NCBI GenBank assembly: GCA_030038335.1
Contig: JASHPC010000160.1
Coordinates: 1-5,706 of the forward strand
Length of the DNA stretch: 5,706 bases
Source of the DNA: Vulcanimicrobiota bacterium
GTDB taxonomy: Bacteria > Vulcanimicrobiota > Vulcanimicrobiia > Vulcanimicrobiales > Vulcanimicrobiaceae
Direction: 5' to 3'
Shown here: one piece after another, positions 1-5,706 of the stretch
How positions within the stretch are numbered: the stretch's first letter is position 1
How the letters are laid out: each line of letters begins with the position of its first letter
Translations under genes and position numbers: made by a program
Notes under the pieces: generated by a model
The model's input: the letters and a program-made list of their open reading frames with translations, nothing else
Databases searched by the model: none
Told to the model about the DNA's origin: nothing

Positions 1-937
1 CGAACGTCTGCAGCTCACCGTTCTTGAGCTTGCGCAAGAGTACGCCTTGGTTCCACTTCTCGCGAATTGGCGGCGAGAGCACGTATTTCGCGCCTTCGAA
101 GTTGGGACGTTCGTAATCGCTGAAATCGCAGACGAGATACTGTGGGCACGTCTCGCCGTAAATTGGAAGGCCGCGTTTGCGCCCGTCGGAGATCGCGTCC
201 GCCGCCATCGCGGAAGACACGTGCACGACGTAGAGTGGCGCGCCGGCAATCTCGGCCAATCGAATCGCGCGATGTGTCGCCTCTCCCTCACACTCGACGG
301 GTCGTGTGAGTGCGTGCCACTTCGGCTCGGTCTTCCCCTCCGCAAGTGCTTGCTTCGTGATCACCTCGATAACGTCGCCGTTCTCCGCGTGCACCTGAAC
401 GAGGCCGCCTGCATCCCGGCACGCCTGGAGCGTCTTGAAGATCGTCTCGTCGTCGACGTAGAGCACGTGCTTGTACGCCATGAAGACCTTGAACGAGTTG
501 ACGCCTTCCTCTCCGATCATTCGCGGAATCTCGGCCATCGTCTCGTCGCGGCCGTCTGCGATCGTCAGATGAAAGGCATAGTCCACGACGGCTTTGCCCG
601 ATGCTTTCTCGTGCCATCGCTTGACGGCATTGCGCAGCGAGTCGCCGCGCGTATGCAACGCGAAGTCGACGATCGTCGTCGTGCCGCCCATCGCCGCGCC
701 GCGCGTGCCCGTTTCGAAATCGTCGGCGGTAACGGTTCCGCCGAAGGGCATGTCGAGGTGCGTGTGCGGATCGATGCCGCCAGGAAAGACGAACGCGTCA
801 CGCGCGTCGACGACGTCGTGCTTCTCCGGCGGAATATTCTTTCCGATCGCGCTGATCGTCTCGCCGTCGACGAGCACGTCGCCCGCATACGTGTCCACCG
901 CGGTCACGACGGTGCCGCCCATGATGAGCGTTCCCAT
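1..937 (-). CDS. hydA: Dihydropyrimidinase (D-hydantoinase family), 3' end cut by window edge
   Basis: This zinc hydrolase opens dihydrouracil or dihydrothymine to N-carbamoyl-beta-alanine or its methyl homologue, the second step of reductive pyrimidine catabolism, in the cytoplasm. It reads without a stop for 312 codons from ATG at 937; the family is usually about 460 residues, so roughly the last third is missing. The N-terminus (MGTLIMGGTVVTA) has the typical amidohydrolase beta start. Visible metal ligands are H58 and H60 in GGIDPHTHLD, the lysine to be carboxylated K150 in NSFKVFMAYK, H183 in QVHAENGD and H239 in VVHVSS; these numbers match known hydantoinases. The remaining Asp ligand should lie just beyond the edge. 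K150 separates it from CRMP-like inactive relatives. The start lies 18 bases after the preA stop; a GGGG about 10 bases upstream may be the ribosome site, and M6 (922) is a less likely start. Last visible gene of the operon. Hydantoinase versus dihydropyrimidinase is decided by context. Confidence 0.95.
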   Translation of the reverse strand, partial: MGTLIMGGTVVTAVDTYAGDVLVDGETISAIGKNIPPEKHDVVDARDAFVFPGGIDPHTHLDMPFGGTVTADDFETGTRGAAMGGTTTIVDFALHTRGDSLRNAVKRWHEKASGKAVVDYAFHLTIADGRDETMAEIPRMIGEEGVNSFKVFMAYKHVLYVDDETIFKTLQACRDAGGLVQVHAENGDVIEVITKQALAEGKTEPKWHALTRPVECEGEATHRAIRLAEIAGAPLYVVHVSSAMAADAISDGRKRGLPIYGETCPQYLVCDFSDYERPNFEGAKYVLSPPIREKWNQGVLLRKLKNGELQTF

Positions 938-955
938 TACTCTGTTACCCCGTCC

Positions 956-2221
956 TCAGCCCGATGTTGAAACGGCAGCAGCACTTCTCTCCTTCCAGCT
1001 TTGCGCGGGCACGCCGCTGTCAACGCGCACCATGTCGATGCAGTCGACCGGGCAAACCATCACGCAGAGATTGCAGCCGACGCAGTGTTCGGCGTCGACG
1101 ACCAAATCGTACGCGCCGTTGTTTCCATGGCGGACGCGGTCGATGCACTGATGCGCCGCATCCTCGCAGGCGATATAGCATTTGTTGCAATGGATGCAAC
1201 GCGACTGGTCGATCTCTGCGACGATCTTGTAGTTGAGATTGAGATTCTCCCACGTCGTTATCGTGTTGCGTGATTTGCCGACGAGCTCGTTCACGGAGCG
1301 AAGGCCCTTGGAGTCGAGATAATCGCTCAGGCCGTCGATCATCTCGCGCACGATGCGGAATCCCGAGTGCATGACGGCGGTGCACACCTGGACGTTTGTC
1401 GCGCCGAGAAGAAGAAACTCCACGGCGTCGCGCCACGTTTCGACTCCGCCGATGCCGGAGATGGGAATGTTCACCTCCGGGTCGCGCGCGCAATCGCTTA
1501 CCATGTTGAGGGCAATCGGCTTCACCGCCGGACCGCAGTAACCGCCGTGCGAACTCTTTCCGTCAACGTGTGGGATCGGATTCCACGTGTCGAGATCAAC
1601 GCCCATGACGCTGTTGATGGTGTTGATGAGGCTGATCGCGTCGGCTCCGCCGCGCGCCGCCCCACGCGCGGAGAATCGCACATCGGTAACGTTCGGCGTA
1701 AGTTTGACGATGACCGGAACGCGTGCGACTTCCTTCACGTACGCTGCGACGCGCTCGATGAGGTCAGGATGTTGCCCCACCGCTGCGCCCATGCCGCGCT
1801 CGCTCATTCCATGCGGACAGCCGAAGTTGAGCTCGAAGCCGTCGATGTCCACTTCTTGAACGCGCTTGACGAGCTCGTGCCACGGTTTCTGCTCGCAAAC
1901 TTCCATCAACGATGCGATGATCGCGCGATCGGGAAACTGCTTCTTGACCTCGGCAATCTCGCGGAGATTGTCTTCCAGCGGCCGGTCGGTGATGAGCTCG
2001 ATGTTGTTCATGCCGACCATGCGATGCTCGCGATAGTTGAAGCCGGCAAAACGCGACGTCACGTTGACGATCGGCGTCCCGAGGGTCTTCCAAACGGCAC
2101 CCCCCCAGCCTTGCTCGAACGCGCGCGCGACCTGATATCCGCTGTTCGTCGGCGGCGCCGAGGCGAGCCAAAATGGATTGGGGCTCTTGATGCCCGCAAG
2201 ATTACTCGCTAAATCTGCCAT
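956..2221 (-). CDS. preA: NAD-dependent dihydropyrimidine dehydrogenase, pyrimidine-reducing subunit PreA
   Basis: This 421-residue protein matches the C-terminal half of mammalian dihydropyrimidine dehydrogenase. It reduces uracil or thymine at FMN, using electrons supplied by PreT. Residues 1-310 form a dihydroorotate-dehydrogenase-like TIM barrel: GTPIVNVTSR near 48, the catalytic loop NFGCPHGMSERGMG with C135 as the probable proton donor, VKLTPN with K173 for FMN, and SGIGG near 255 for the FMN phosphate. Residues 335-400 form a ferredoxin domain with two [4Fe-4S] motifs, C342/C345/C348/C352 (CIHCNKCYIAC) and C380/C383/C386/C390 (CVGCNLCVMVC). C359 and C394 are extra cysteines. Length is close to E. 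coli PreA, plus a short Ser/Ala-rich tail. The ATG lies 10 bases after the preT stop with AGGTAG just upstream, so the two subunits are probably translationally coupled. The HGMSERGMG loop favours a pyrimidine rather than a dihydroorotate substrate. Confidence 0.96.
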   Translation of the reverse strand: MADLASNLAGIKSPNPFWLASAPPTNSGYQVARAFEQGWGGAVWKTLGTPIVNVTSRFAGFNYREHRMVGMNNIELITDRPLEDNLREIAEVKKQFPDRAIIASLMEVCEQKPWHELVKRVQEVDIDGFELNFGCPHGMSERGMGAAVGQHPDLIERVAAYVKEVARVPVIVKLTPNVTDVRFSARGAARGGADAISLINTINSVMGVDLDTWNPIPHVDGKSSHGGYCGPAVKPIALNMVSDCARDPEVNIPISGIGGVETWRDAVEFLLLGATNVQVCTAVMHSGFRIVREMIDGLSDYLDSKGLRSVNELVGKSRNTITTWENLNLNYKIVAEIDQSRCIHCNKCYIACEDAAHQCIDRVRHGNNGAYDLVVDAEHCVGCNLCVMVCPVDCIDMVRVDSGVPAQSWKERSAAAVSTSG

Positions 2222-2231
2222 ACTCTACCTG

Positions 2232-3533
2232 TTATCCCGAGCCGAGATACTCGTTCACGGAAGCGGCGGCGAGCTTCCCCTGCTGCGCCGCCTCCACGAC
2301 CATCGCCTCACGCTCACCCTTTGCGAAAATGCAATCGCCGGCTGCAAAAACGCCCGCGCGCGACGTACGCATAGCGTCGTCCACGCGGACCACGCCGCCG
2401 TCGTGCTCGACGCCGAGGGCGTCGATTGAATTGAGAAGCCGGCTCTGCCCGATCGCGCTGATAATCGTGTCACACGGCTCTACGAACTCGCTGCCTTCGA
2501 TGATTTCGAGCCGCGGGCTACCGTTGTTACTGCCGCGCGTTCGAACTAGCTCGAGCCCGACGACCGCGCCGGCATCCGCGAGAACGCGCTTGGGAGCGCA
2601 GAAGAAGCGGAACTCGATCCCCTCTTCCTTCGCGAAATCGTACTCGAACTGATACGCGGACATCTGCTTTTCACCGCGGCGATAGTACATCGTCACGCGC
2701 TCTGCGCCGAGCCGCTTCGAACACGTAAGCGCGTCGATCGCGGTGTTTCCCGCACCGATCACGGCGACGCGATTTCCCAAGCCCGGCGCAGCGCCGGTCG
2801 TCTTGGCGCGCTCGATGAACTCCAGAGCGTCCCAGACGTGCTCTTCGCCAGGAATCCCGAGCTTCGGAACGTCGCCCATGCCACACGCGAGCACGACTGC
2901 GTCGTACTCCGCAACGAGCGTTGCCGGTGCAACGTTCTCGCCGACCCGCGCGTTCGTGCGGACCTCGCAACCCAACTCGACGACTTGCTGCGCCTCCCAG
3001 AGCGCAACGTCTGTGGACAAGCGAAACGGAACGATGCCGTACGTATTCAATCCGCCGAGCCGGTCGTGCGACTCGAAAATCGTTACCGCGTGACCGTACC
3101 GAAGTAGGTCGCGCGCCGCGGCAAGTCCCGCAGGCCCACCGCCCACGATCGCGACGCGCTTTCCCGTCGGCGTTCCCGCCGTGAAGATCTTCACATTCCC
3201 TTCGCGCGCAGAATCCGTCGCGTACCGTTGCAAATCGCCGATGCGGATCGGGGTATCGCTCTCGGTGTTGTACACGCACGCGCCTTCGCAAAGGTGCTCG
3301 ACCGGGCAGACCCGCGCGCACGACGCGCCCATCGCGTTTGCCTCGAGAATCGTTCGCGCGCTTCCTTTGAGGTTACCGTCGGCGATCTGCGCGATGAACC
3401 GCGGAACGTCGATGTGCGTGGGACATGCGTTCGTACACGGCGCGTCGTAGCAGTAGAGACAACGATTTGCCTCGATGGAAACCTCGAGCGGCGAAAGCTC
3501 CTTCTGGATGGGCTTGCCGGGAAAGTCCGCCAT
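2232..3533 (-). CDS. preT: NAD-dependent dihydropyrimidine dehydrogenase, NADH-oxidising subunit PreT
   Basis: This 433-residue flavoprotein takes electrons from NAD(P)H through FAD and Fe-S clusters to PreA. It corresponds to the N-terminal half of mammalian dihydropyrimidine dehydrogenase and to the small subunit of glutamate synthase. Residues 20-90 hold eight cysteines in the expected pattern: C25, C28, C33, C37 (CLYCYDAPCTNACP) and C72, C76, C82, C86 (SCARVCPVEHLCEGAC). Q102 in GDLQRYATD sits 16 residues after C86, the position of the unusual Gln cluster ligand in the mammalian enzyme. An FAD Rossmann motif (VAIVGGGPAGLAAA, 127-140), an NAD(P) Rossmann motif (VAVIGAGNTAIDA, 256-268) and the closing FAD motif GVFAAGD (394-400) follow. 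The ATG is one base after the preceding stop codon with only a weak purine stretch (AAGTAAG) upstream, so translation probably depends on the upstream gene. A GltD-type subunit is the alternative, but the adjoining preA decides it. Confidence 0.95.
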   Translation of the reverse strand: MADFPGKPIQKELSPLEVSIEANRCLYCYDAPCTNACPTHIDVPRFIAQIADGNLKGSARTILEANAMGASCARVCPVEHLCEGACVYNTESDTPIRIGDLQRYATDSAREGNVKIFTAGTPTGKRVAIVGGGPAGLAAARDLLRYGHAVTIFESHDRLGGLNTYGIVPFRLSTDVALWEAQQVVELGCEVRTNARVGENVAPATLVAEYDAVVLACGMGDVPKLGIPGEEHVWDALEFIERAKTTGAAPGLGNRVAVIGAGNTAIDALTCSKRLGAERVTMYYRRGEKQMSAYQFEYDFAKEEGIEFRFFCAPKRVLADAGAVVGLELVRTRGSNNGSPRLEIIEGSEFVEPCDTIISAIGQSRLLNSIDALGVEHDGGVVRVDDAMRTSRAGVFAAGDCIFAKGEREAMVVEAAQQGKLAAASVNEYLGSG

Positions 3534-3534
3534 C

Positions 3535-5043
3535 TTACTTGTGCGTTGGAAACCCGAGATTCATCCCTGCATTGCTCTCGTGCCAACGCGTCGTAATGAC
3601 TTTCGAACGCGTGTAGAAACGGAAGCCGTCGGGACCATAGATGTGCAGATCGCCGAAGAGCGACGCCTTCCAGCCGCCGAAGGAGTAGTAGCCAACCGGC
3701 ACCGGAATCGGAATGTTGATGCCGACCATGCCGACCTGAATCTCACTCTGATACGCGCGTGCTGCAGCGCCGCTGCGCGTGAAGATCGACGTACCGTTGC
3801 CGTATGGGTTGCCGTTCACGATCGCGATCGCTTCGTCGAGCGACTTTGCGCGCAGATTCACGAGCACCGGCCCGAAGATCTCATCCCTATATATCCGCAT
3901 CGACGTCGACGTCTTATCGAAGAGCGTAGGCCCGATGAAGAAGCCGTCTTCGTATCCGGAGACGCGCAGCGTCCGCCCGTCCGCAAGCAGCGATGCGCCT
4001 TCCTTTACCCCGGTCTCGATGTATCCGAGAATCCGATCGCGCGCCGCGGGCGTGACGACCGGCCCCATATCGTTGCCGGCGTCGTGTCCAGCGCCGATCT
4101 TCAACTTTTTGATGCGGGCGAGAATGCGTTCGAGCAACGGTTCCGCGGAATCTCCGACACTCACGGATGCCGAAATCGCCATGCAGCGCTGTCCGGCGGA
4201 GCCGTATGCGCTCGAAACGAGCGCGTCCGCCGCCGCGTCGAGATCAGCGTCCGGCATGACAACGAGGTGATTCTTCGCGCCTCCGAGCGCCTGTACGCGT
4301 TTTCCGTTCCTCGCAGCGCGCTCGTAAATGTACCGTGCAATCGGCGTAGAGCCGACAAATGAAATCGCCGCGACGCCCGGATGATCGAGAAGCGCGTCCA
4401 CGGCGACCTTGTCGCCTTGCACGACATTGAAGACACCATCCGGCAGCCCGGCTTCCTGCCAGAGTTTTGCCATCAAGAGTGAAGCCGACGGATCGCGCTC
4501 CGACGGCTTCAGGACGAAGGTGTTTCCTGCAGCGATCGCCGGCGCAAACATCCAGACCGGGACCATCATCGGAAAGTTGAACGGCGTGATGCCCGCGCAA
4601 ACGCCGACTGCCTGACGAATCGAATACGTGTCGACGTTCGTGGAGACGCCTTCGCTCAGCTCGCCCTTCAGGAGATGCGGCAAGCCGCACGCGAAATCGA
4701 CGACCTCGAGCGCGCGCACGACCTCGCCAGCGGCGTCGGTAACGATCTTTCCGTGCTCGCTCGACACAATGCGTCCGAACTCATCTGCGTGCTGCTTGAG
4801 CAGCTCCCGAAACGCGAGAAGCACCTCCGCTCGCCTGCCGAGCGGCAAACGACTCCACTTCGGAAATGCTTGCGTAGCCGCATCTACGGCTGCGTTGATA
4901 GTTGCGTTGTCGGCAAATGCGACGCGTGCCTGAACGTGGCCGCGCGCGGGATCGTAAATGTCGCCATAGCGCGCGGCATCATCGTCGACGGGCTTACCGC
5001 CGATGAAGTGCCCCACGCTGCGAAGTCGAGCGGGTGCTTCCAT
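3535..5043 (-). CDS. mmsA: CoA-acylating methylmalonate/malonate-semialdehyde dehydrogenase
   Basis: This 502-residue aldehyde dehydrogenase, full length for its family, oxidises malonate or methylmalonate semialdehyde with NAD+ and CoA, releasing CO2 and acetyl-CoA or propionyl-CoA. Visible residues are N156 in ITPFNFPMMVP (oxyanion hole), K179 in LKPSERDPSAS (NAD), FVGSTP at 229, nucleophile C287 in SAGQRCMAIS and E388 in DEIFGPVL. The usual general-base Glu is Asn in ALGGAKNHLV (N258), the signature of the CoA-dependent MMSDH subfamily. R110 and R286 (directly before the Cys) match the two arginines I recall as important in Bacillus subtilis IolA. As first gene of the pyrimidine operon it probably handles malonate semialdehyde made from beta-alanine, rather than valine or inositol products; that role is inferred from context. 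The ATG at 5043 is the only clear start; no good Shine-Dalgarno is seen upstream, so the message may be leaderless or nearly so. Confidence 0.93.
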   Translation of the reverse strand: MEAPARLRSVGHFIGGKPVDDDAARYGDIYDPARGHVQARVAFADNATINAAVDAATQAFPKWSRLPLGRRAEVLLAFRELLKQHADEFGRIVSSEHGKIVTDAAGEVVRALEVVDFACGLPHLLKGELSEGVSTNVDTYSIRQAVGVCAGITPFNFPMMVPVWMFAPAIAAGNTFVLKPSERDPSASLLMAKLWQEAGLPDGVFNVVQGDKVAVDALLDHPGVAAISFVGSTPIARYIYERAARNGKRVQALGGAKNHLVVMPDADLDAAADALVSSAYGSAGQRCMAISASVSVGDSAEPLLERILARIKKLKIGAGHDAGNDMGPVVTPAARDRILGYIETGVKEGASLLADGRTLRVSGYEDGFFIGPTLFDKTSTSMRIYRDEIFGPVLVNLRAKSLDEAIAIVNGNPYGNGTSIFTRSGAAARAYQSEIQVGMVGINIPIPVPVGYYSFGGWKASLFGDLHIYGPDGFRFYTRSKVITTRWHESNAGMNLGFPTHK

Positions 5044-5057
5044 AAGATGGCATTAAT
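5044..5057. promoter_or_regulatory. Short divergent gap between mmsA and the alkyltransferase-like gene
   Basis: Only 14 bases separate the two start codons, and the AT-rich patch (about 5044-5060) stands out from the GC-rich surroundings. On the minus strand TATTAA (5058-5053) could be a -10 element for the operon, giving an almost leaderless mmsA message, but the matching -35 position is poor. On the plus strand TAAGAT (5043-5048) is a weak -10 candidate. The operon promoter presumably lies here or inside the first codons of the divergent gene. No operator or regulator gene is visible. Confidence 0.25.
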
Positions 5058-5672
5058 ATGACGGTTGTGAAGGATTATCCTCGCTCGCAGCGCCCGCGCG
5101 CTCGAGCGCCGTCATTGCGCGTTCCCACGCCGCTTGGATTCGACCTCGTCGTAACCGTCTCCGACGGCATCGTGATCGCTTGCGCCTTTTGTCATCCCGA
5201 GCGTAGCGAACGAAGTAAGCGAAGTCGAGGGAGCGCCGCCGACGCGAAACTTCTACGACACGCGAAAAGAGAAATACGCGCGTACTTTGCTGGGAGACTG
5301 CAACGCTTCACGCTTCCGCTGAAGACCGAGGGCACGCCCTTCGAACGCGCCGTCTGGGAGCAGGTCGCACGGCTCCGCTTCGGCGAGTTTGCGTCCTACG
5401 CTGACATCGCGCGCGCGGTTGGGAGACCGCTTTCACACCGTGGCGTCGCCCGAGCGATGGGAAGAACGCCGCTTGACCTCTTGATTCCCGCGCATCGCGT
5501 CGTCGGCGCCGACGGCAGACCGCGCGGGCTCTCGCCGAAAGGGCGCCGCGCATGGCTCATTCGATTTGAGAAAGAGAGAACTTCAGCGCGAAAGGCGGAC
5601 GATGGAAGCTTCCCGCGCAGGAAGAGGTCGGCAGTCCCTTCGCCGAGCCGTCGAGGACGAACCGCACGATGA
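5058..5672 (+). CDS. Alkyltransferase-like protein (O6-alkylguanine-DNA alkyltransferase family) with Cys replaced by Ala
   Basis: The 204-residue product has the two-domain layout of Ogt/MGMT. Residues 23-90 resemble the N-terminal domain (TPLGFDLVVTVSDGIVIA, then AKREIRAYFAGR and LPLKTEGTPFERAVW). Residues 92-172 are the DNA-binding domain: FGEFASYADIARAVG with Y114, SHRGVARAM with the probable arginine finger R128, then IPAHRVVGADG. The acceptor cysteine of PCHRV is A145 (GCG), so it cannot carry out the usual suicide alkyl transfer. The Asn hinge is T137 and the usual Tyr near 158 is Leu. Proteins lacking this Cys (ATLs) bind O6-alkylguanine and hand it to nucleotide excision repair, so that role is possible; a decaying alkyltransferase is the alternative. 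Residues 45-59 are encoded by a dispersed-type repeat and the basic tail from about 173 is antisense to the next gene. TTG at 5115, just before the conserved TPLG strand, is an alternative start because residues 1-19 look non-homologous. Confidence 0.75.
   Translation: MTVVKDYPRSQRPRARAPSLRVPTPLGFDLVVTVSDGIVIACAFCHPERSERSKRSRGSAADAKLLRHAKREIRAYFAGRLQRFTLPLKTEGTPFERAVWEQVARLRFGEFASYADIARAVGRPLSHRGVARAMGRTPLDLLIPAHRVVGADGRPRGLSPKGRRAWLIRFEKERTSARKADDGSFPRRKRSAVPSPSRRGRTAR
5192..5232 (+). repeat. Dispersed-type 41-base repeat (CATCCCGAGCG... family) inside the alkyltransferase-like gene
   Basis: The element begins TCATCCCGAGCGTAGCGAAC and ends GCGAAGTCGAGGGA. It has TCCC/GGGA at its ends and internal GCGTA/GCGAA/GCGAA iterations, so it is only imperfectly palindromic. 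I recall near-identical units scattered between and inside genes of many uncultured or soil bacteria, where translation gives CHPERSE peptides; here it encodes CHPERSERSKRSRGS (residues 45-59). Only one copy is in the window, so its repeat nature rests on that memory. Confidence 0.65.
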
Positions 5673-5706
5673 GGTCGTCGGCGCACGGCGTCGTCGCGCC
5701 ATGCCC
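5557..5706 (-). CDS. C-terminal end of a probable TAP-like alpha/beta hydrolase, 5' part outside window
   Basis: Reading the minus strand from 5706 gives 49 open codons ending in TGA at 5557-5559. The product starts GHGATTPCADDLIVRFVLDG and continues through GLPTSSC and HRPPFAL. From memory, alpha/beta hydrolases with a TAP-like C-terminal domain (tripeptidyl aminopeptidase / proline iminopeptidase group) end this way: a catalytic His in GHG, a Cys a few residues later, an 'LI..F...GS' helix, a second Cys and a PPPF-like motif. H2 (5701-5703) would be the triad His, and C8 and C30 may form the conserved disulfide. If so, the whole protein would be a secreted or surface peptidase or esterase of about 450-500 residues, with Ser and Asp beyond the edge. 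The gene converges on the alkyltransferase-like gene and overlaps it by 116 bases. The assignment is tentative, as only about a tenth of the protein is seen. Confidence 0.55.
   Translation of the reverse strand, partial: GHGATTPCADDLIVRFVLDGSAKGLPTSSCAGSFHRPPFALKFSLSQIE

Noticed and set aside
938..955. Possible terminator between preA and the dihydropyrimidinase gene
   Set aside because: The 18-base gap has no hairpin or T run; read-through of the operon is expected.
47..970. Plus-strand 307-codon open frame across the left end
   Set aside because: It lies antisense to the dihydropyrimidinase, whose metal-binding motifs are clear. The product is Arg/Val-rich with no recognisable domain, a usual by-product of GC-rich codon use.
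1367..2212. Plus-strand 281-codon open frame
   Set aside because: Antisense to preA, no family resemblance and biased composition; a shadow of the real gene.
2231..2253. GTTATCCCGAGCCGAGATAC at the preT/preA junction, similar to the start of the 5192-5232 repeat
   Set aside because: Only about ten bases match and the rest of the repeat is absent. The stretch is explained by the preT stop codon and its last codons.
3475..4362. Plus-strand 295-codon open frame
   Set aside because: Antisense to the well-supported aldehyde dehydrogenase gene; Arg-rich with no motif.
5396..5686. Minus-strand 96-codon open frame with its own ATG
   Set aside because: Extremely Arg-rich and runs antisense through the conserved alkyltransferase domain. 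The other minus-strand frame at 5706-5557 reads far more like a real protein.
1..5706. CRISPR arrays, tRNA or rRNA genes, insertion-sequence ends, phage or defence genes
   Set aside because: No regularly spaced repeats, tRNA-like arms, transposase motifs or paired terminal repeats were found on either strand.

Overview
The window is GC-rich, tightly packed bacterial DNA. Most of it is a single minus-strand operon for reductive pyrimidine breakdown. No marker gene for taxonomy is present. The base composition, and a repeat of the 'CATCCCGAGCG...' type that I associate with uncultured soil phyla (for example Eremiobacterota, Acidobacteriota, Gemmatimonadota), suggest a non-model soil or environmental bacterium. 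The phylum cannot be fixed from this sequence.

Operon (minus strand, transcribed from about 5043 down past position 1). The first gene is a CoA-acylating (methyl)malonate-semialdehyde dehydrogenase (5043-3535). One base later come the NADH-oxidising (PreT-like, 3533-2232) and the pyrimidine-reducing (PreA-like, 2221-956) subunits of dihydropyrimidine dehydrogenase. Last is a dihydropyrimidinase (937 to beyond position 1), which is cut by the window edge. Gaps are 1, 10 and 18 bases. PreT/PreA reduces uracil or thymine to the 5,6-dihydro form and dihydropyrimidinase opens the ring to the N-carbamoyl-beta-amino acid. Beta-ureidopropionase and an aminotransferase, not seen here, would give beta-alanine and then malonate semialdehyde. 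The dehydrogenase would convert that to acetyl-CoA (or propionyl-CoA from thymine). The first, second and last steps of the pathway are therefore present, and the middle steps may lie beyond position 1.

Right end (plus strand, 5058-5672). Divergent from the operon, with only 14 bases between start codons, is an O6-alkylguanine-DNA alkyltransferase-family gene whose acceptor cysteine is alanine (PAHRV instead of PCHRV). It looks like an alkyltransferase-like (ATL) protein or a decaying alkyltransferase. A 41-base dispersed-type repeat lies in frame inside it. Its last ~32 codons run antisense over the 3' end of another gene.

Far right edge (minus strand, 5706-5557) is the last 49 codons of a gene not obvious at first sight. 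Its ending resembles the C-terminus of a TAP-like alpha/beta hydrolase, including a probable catalytic His.

No RNA genes, CRISPR arrays, insertion sequences or convincing terminators were seen. The most unusual part is 5058-5706: a catalytically altered repair gene with a repeat in its coding sequence and an antisense-encoded tail.
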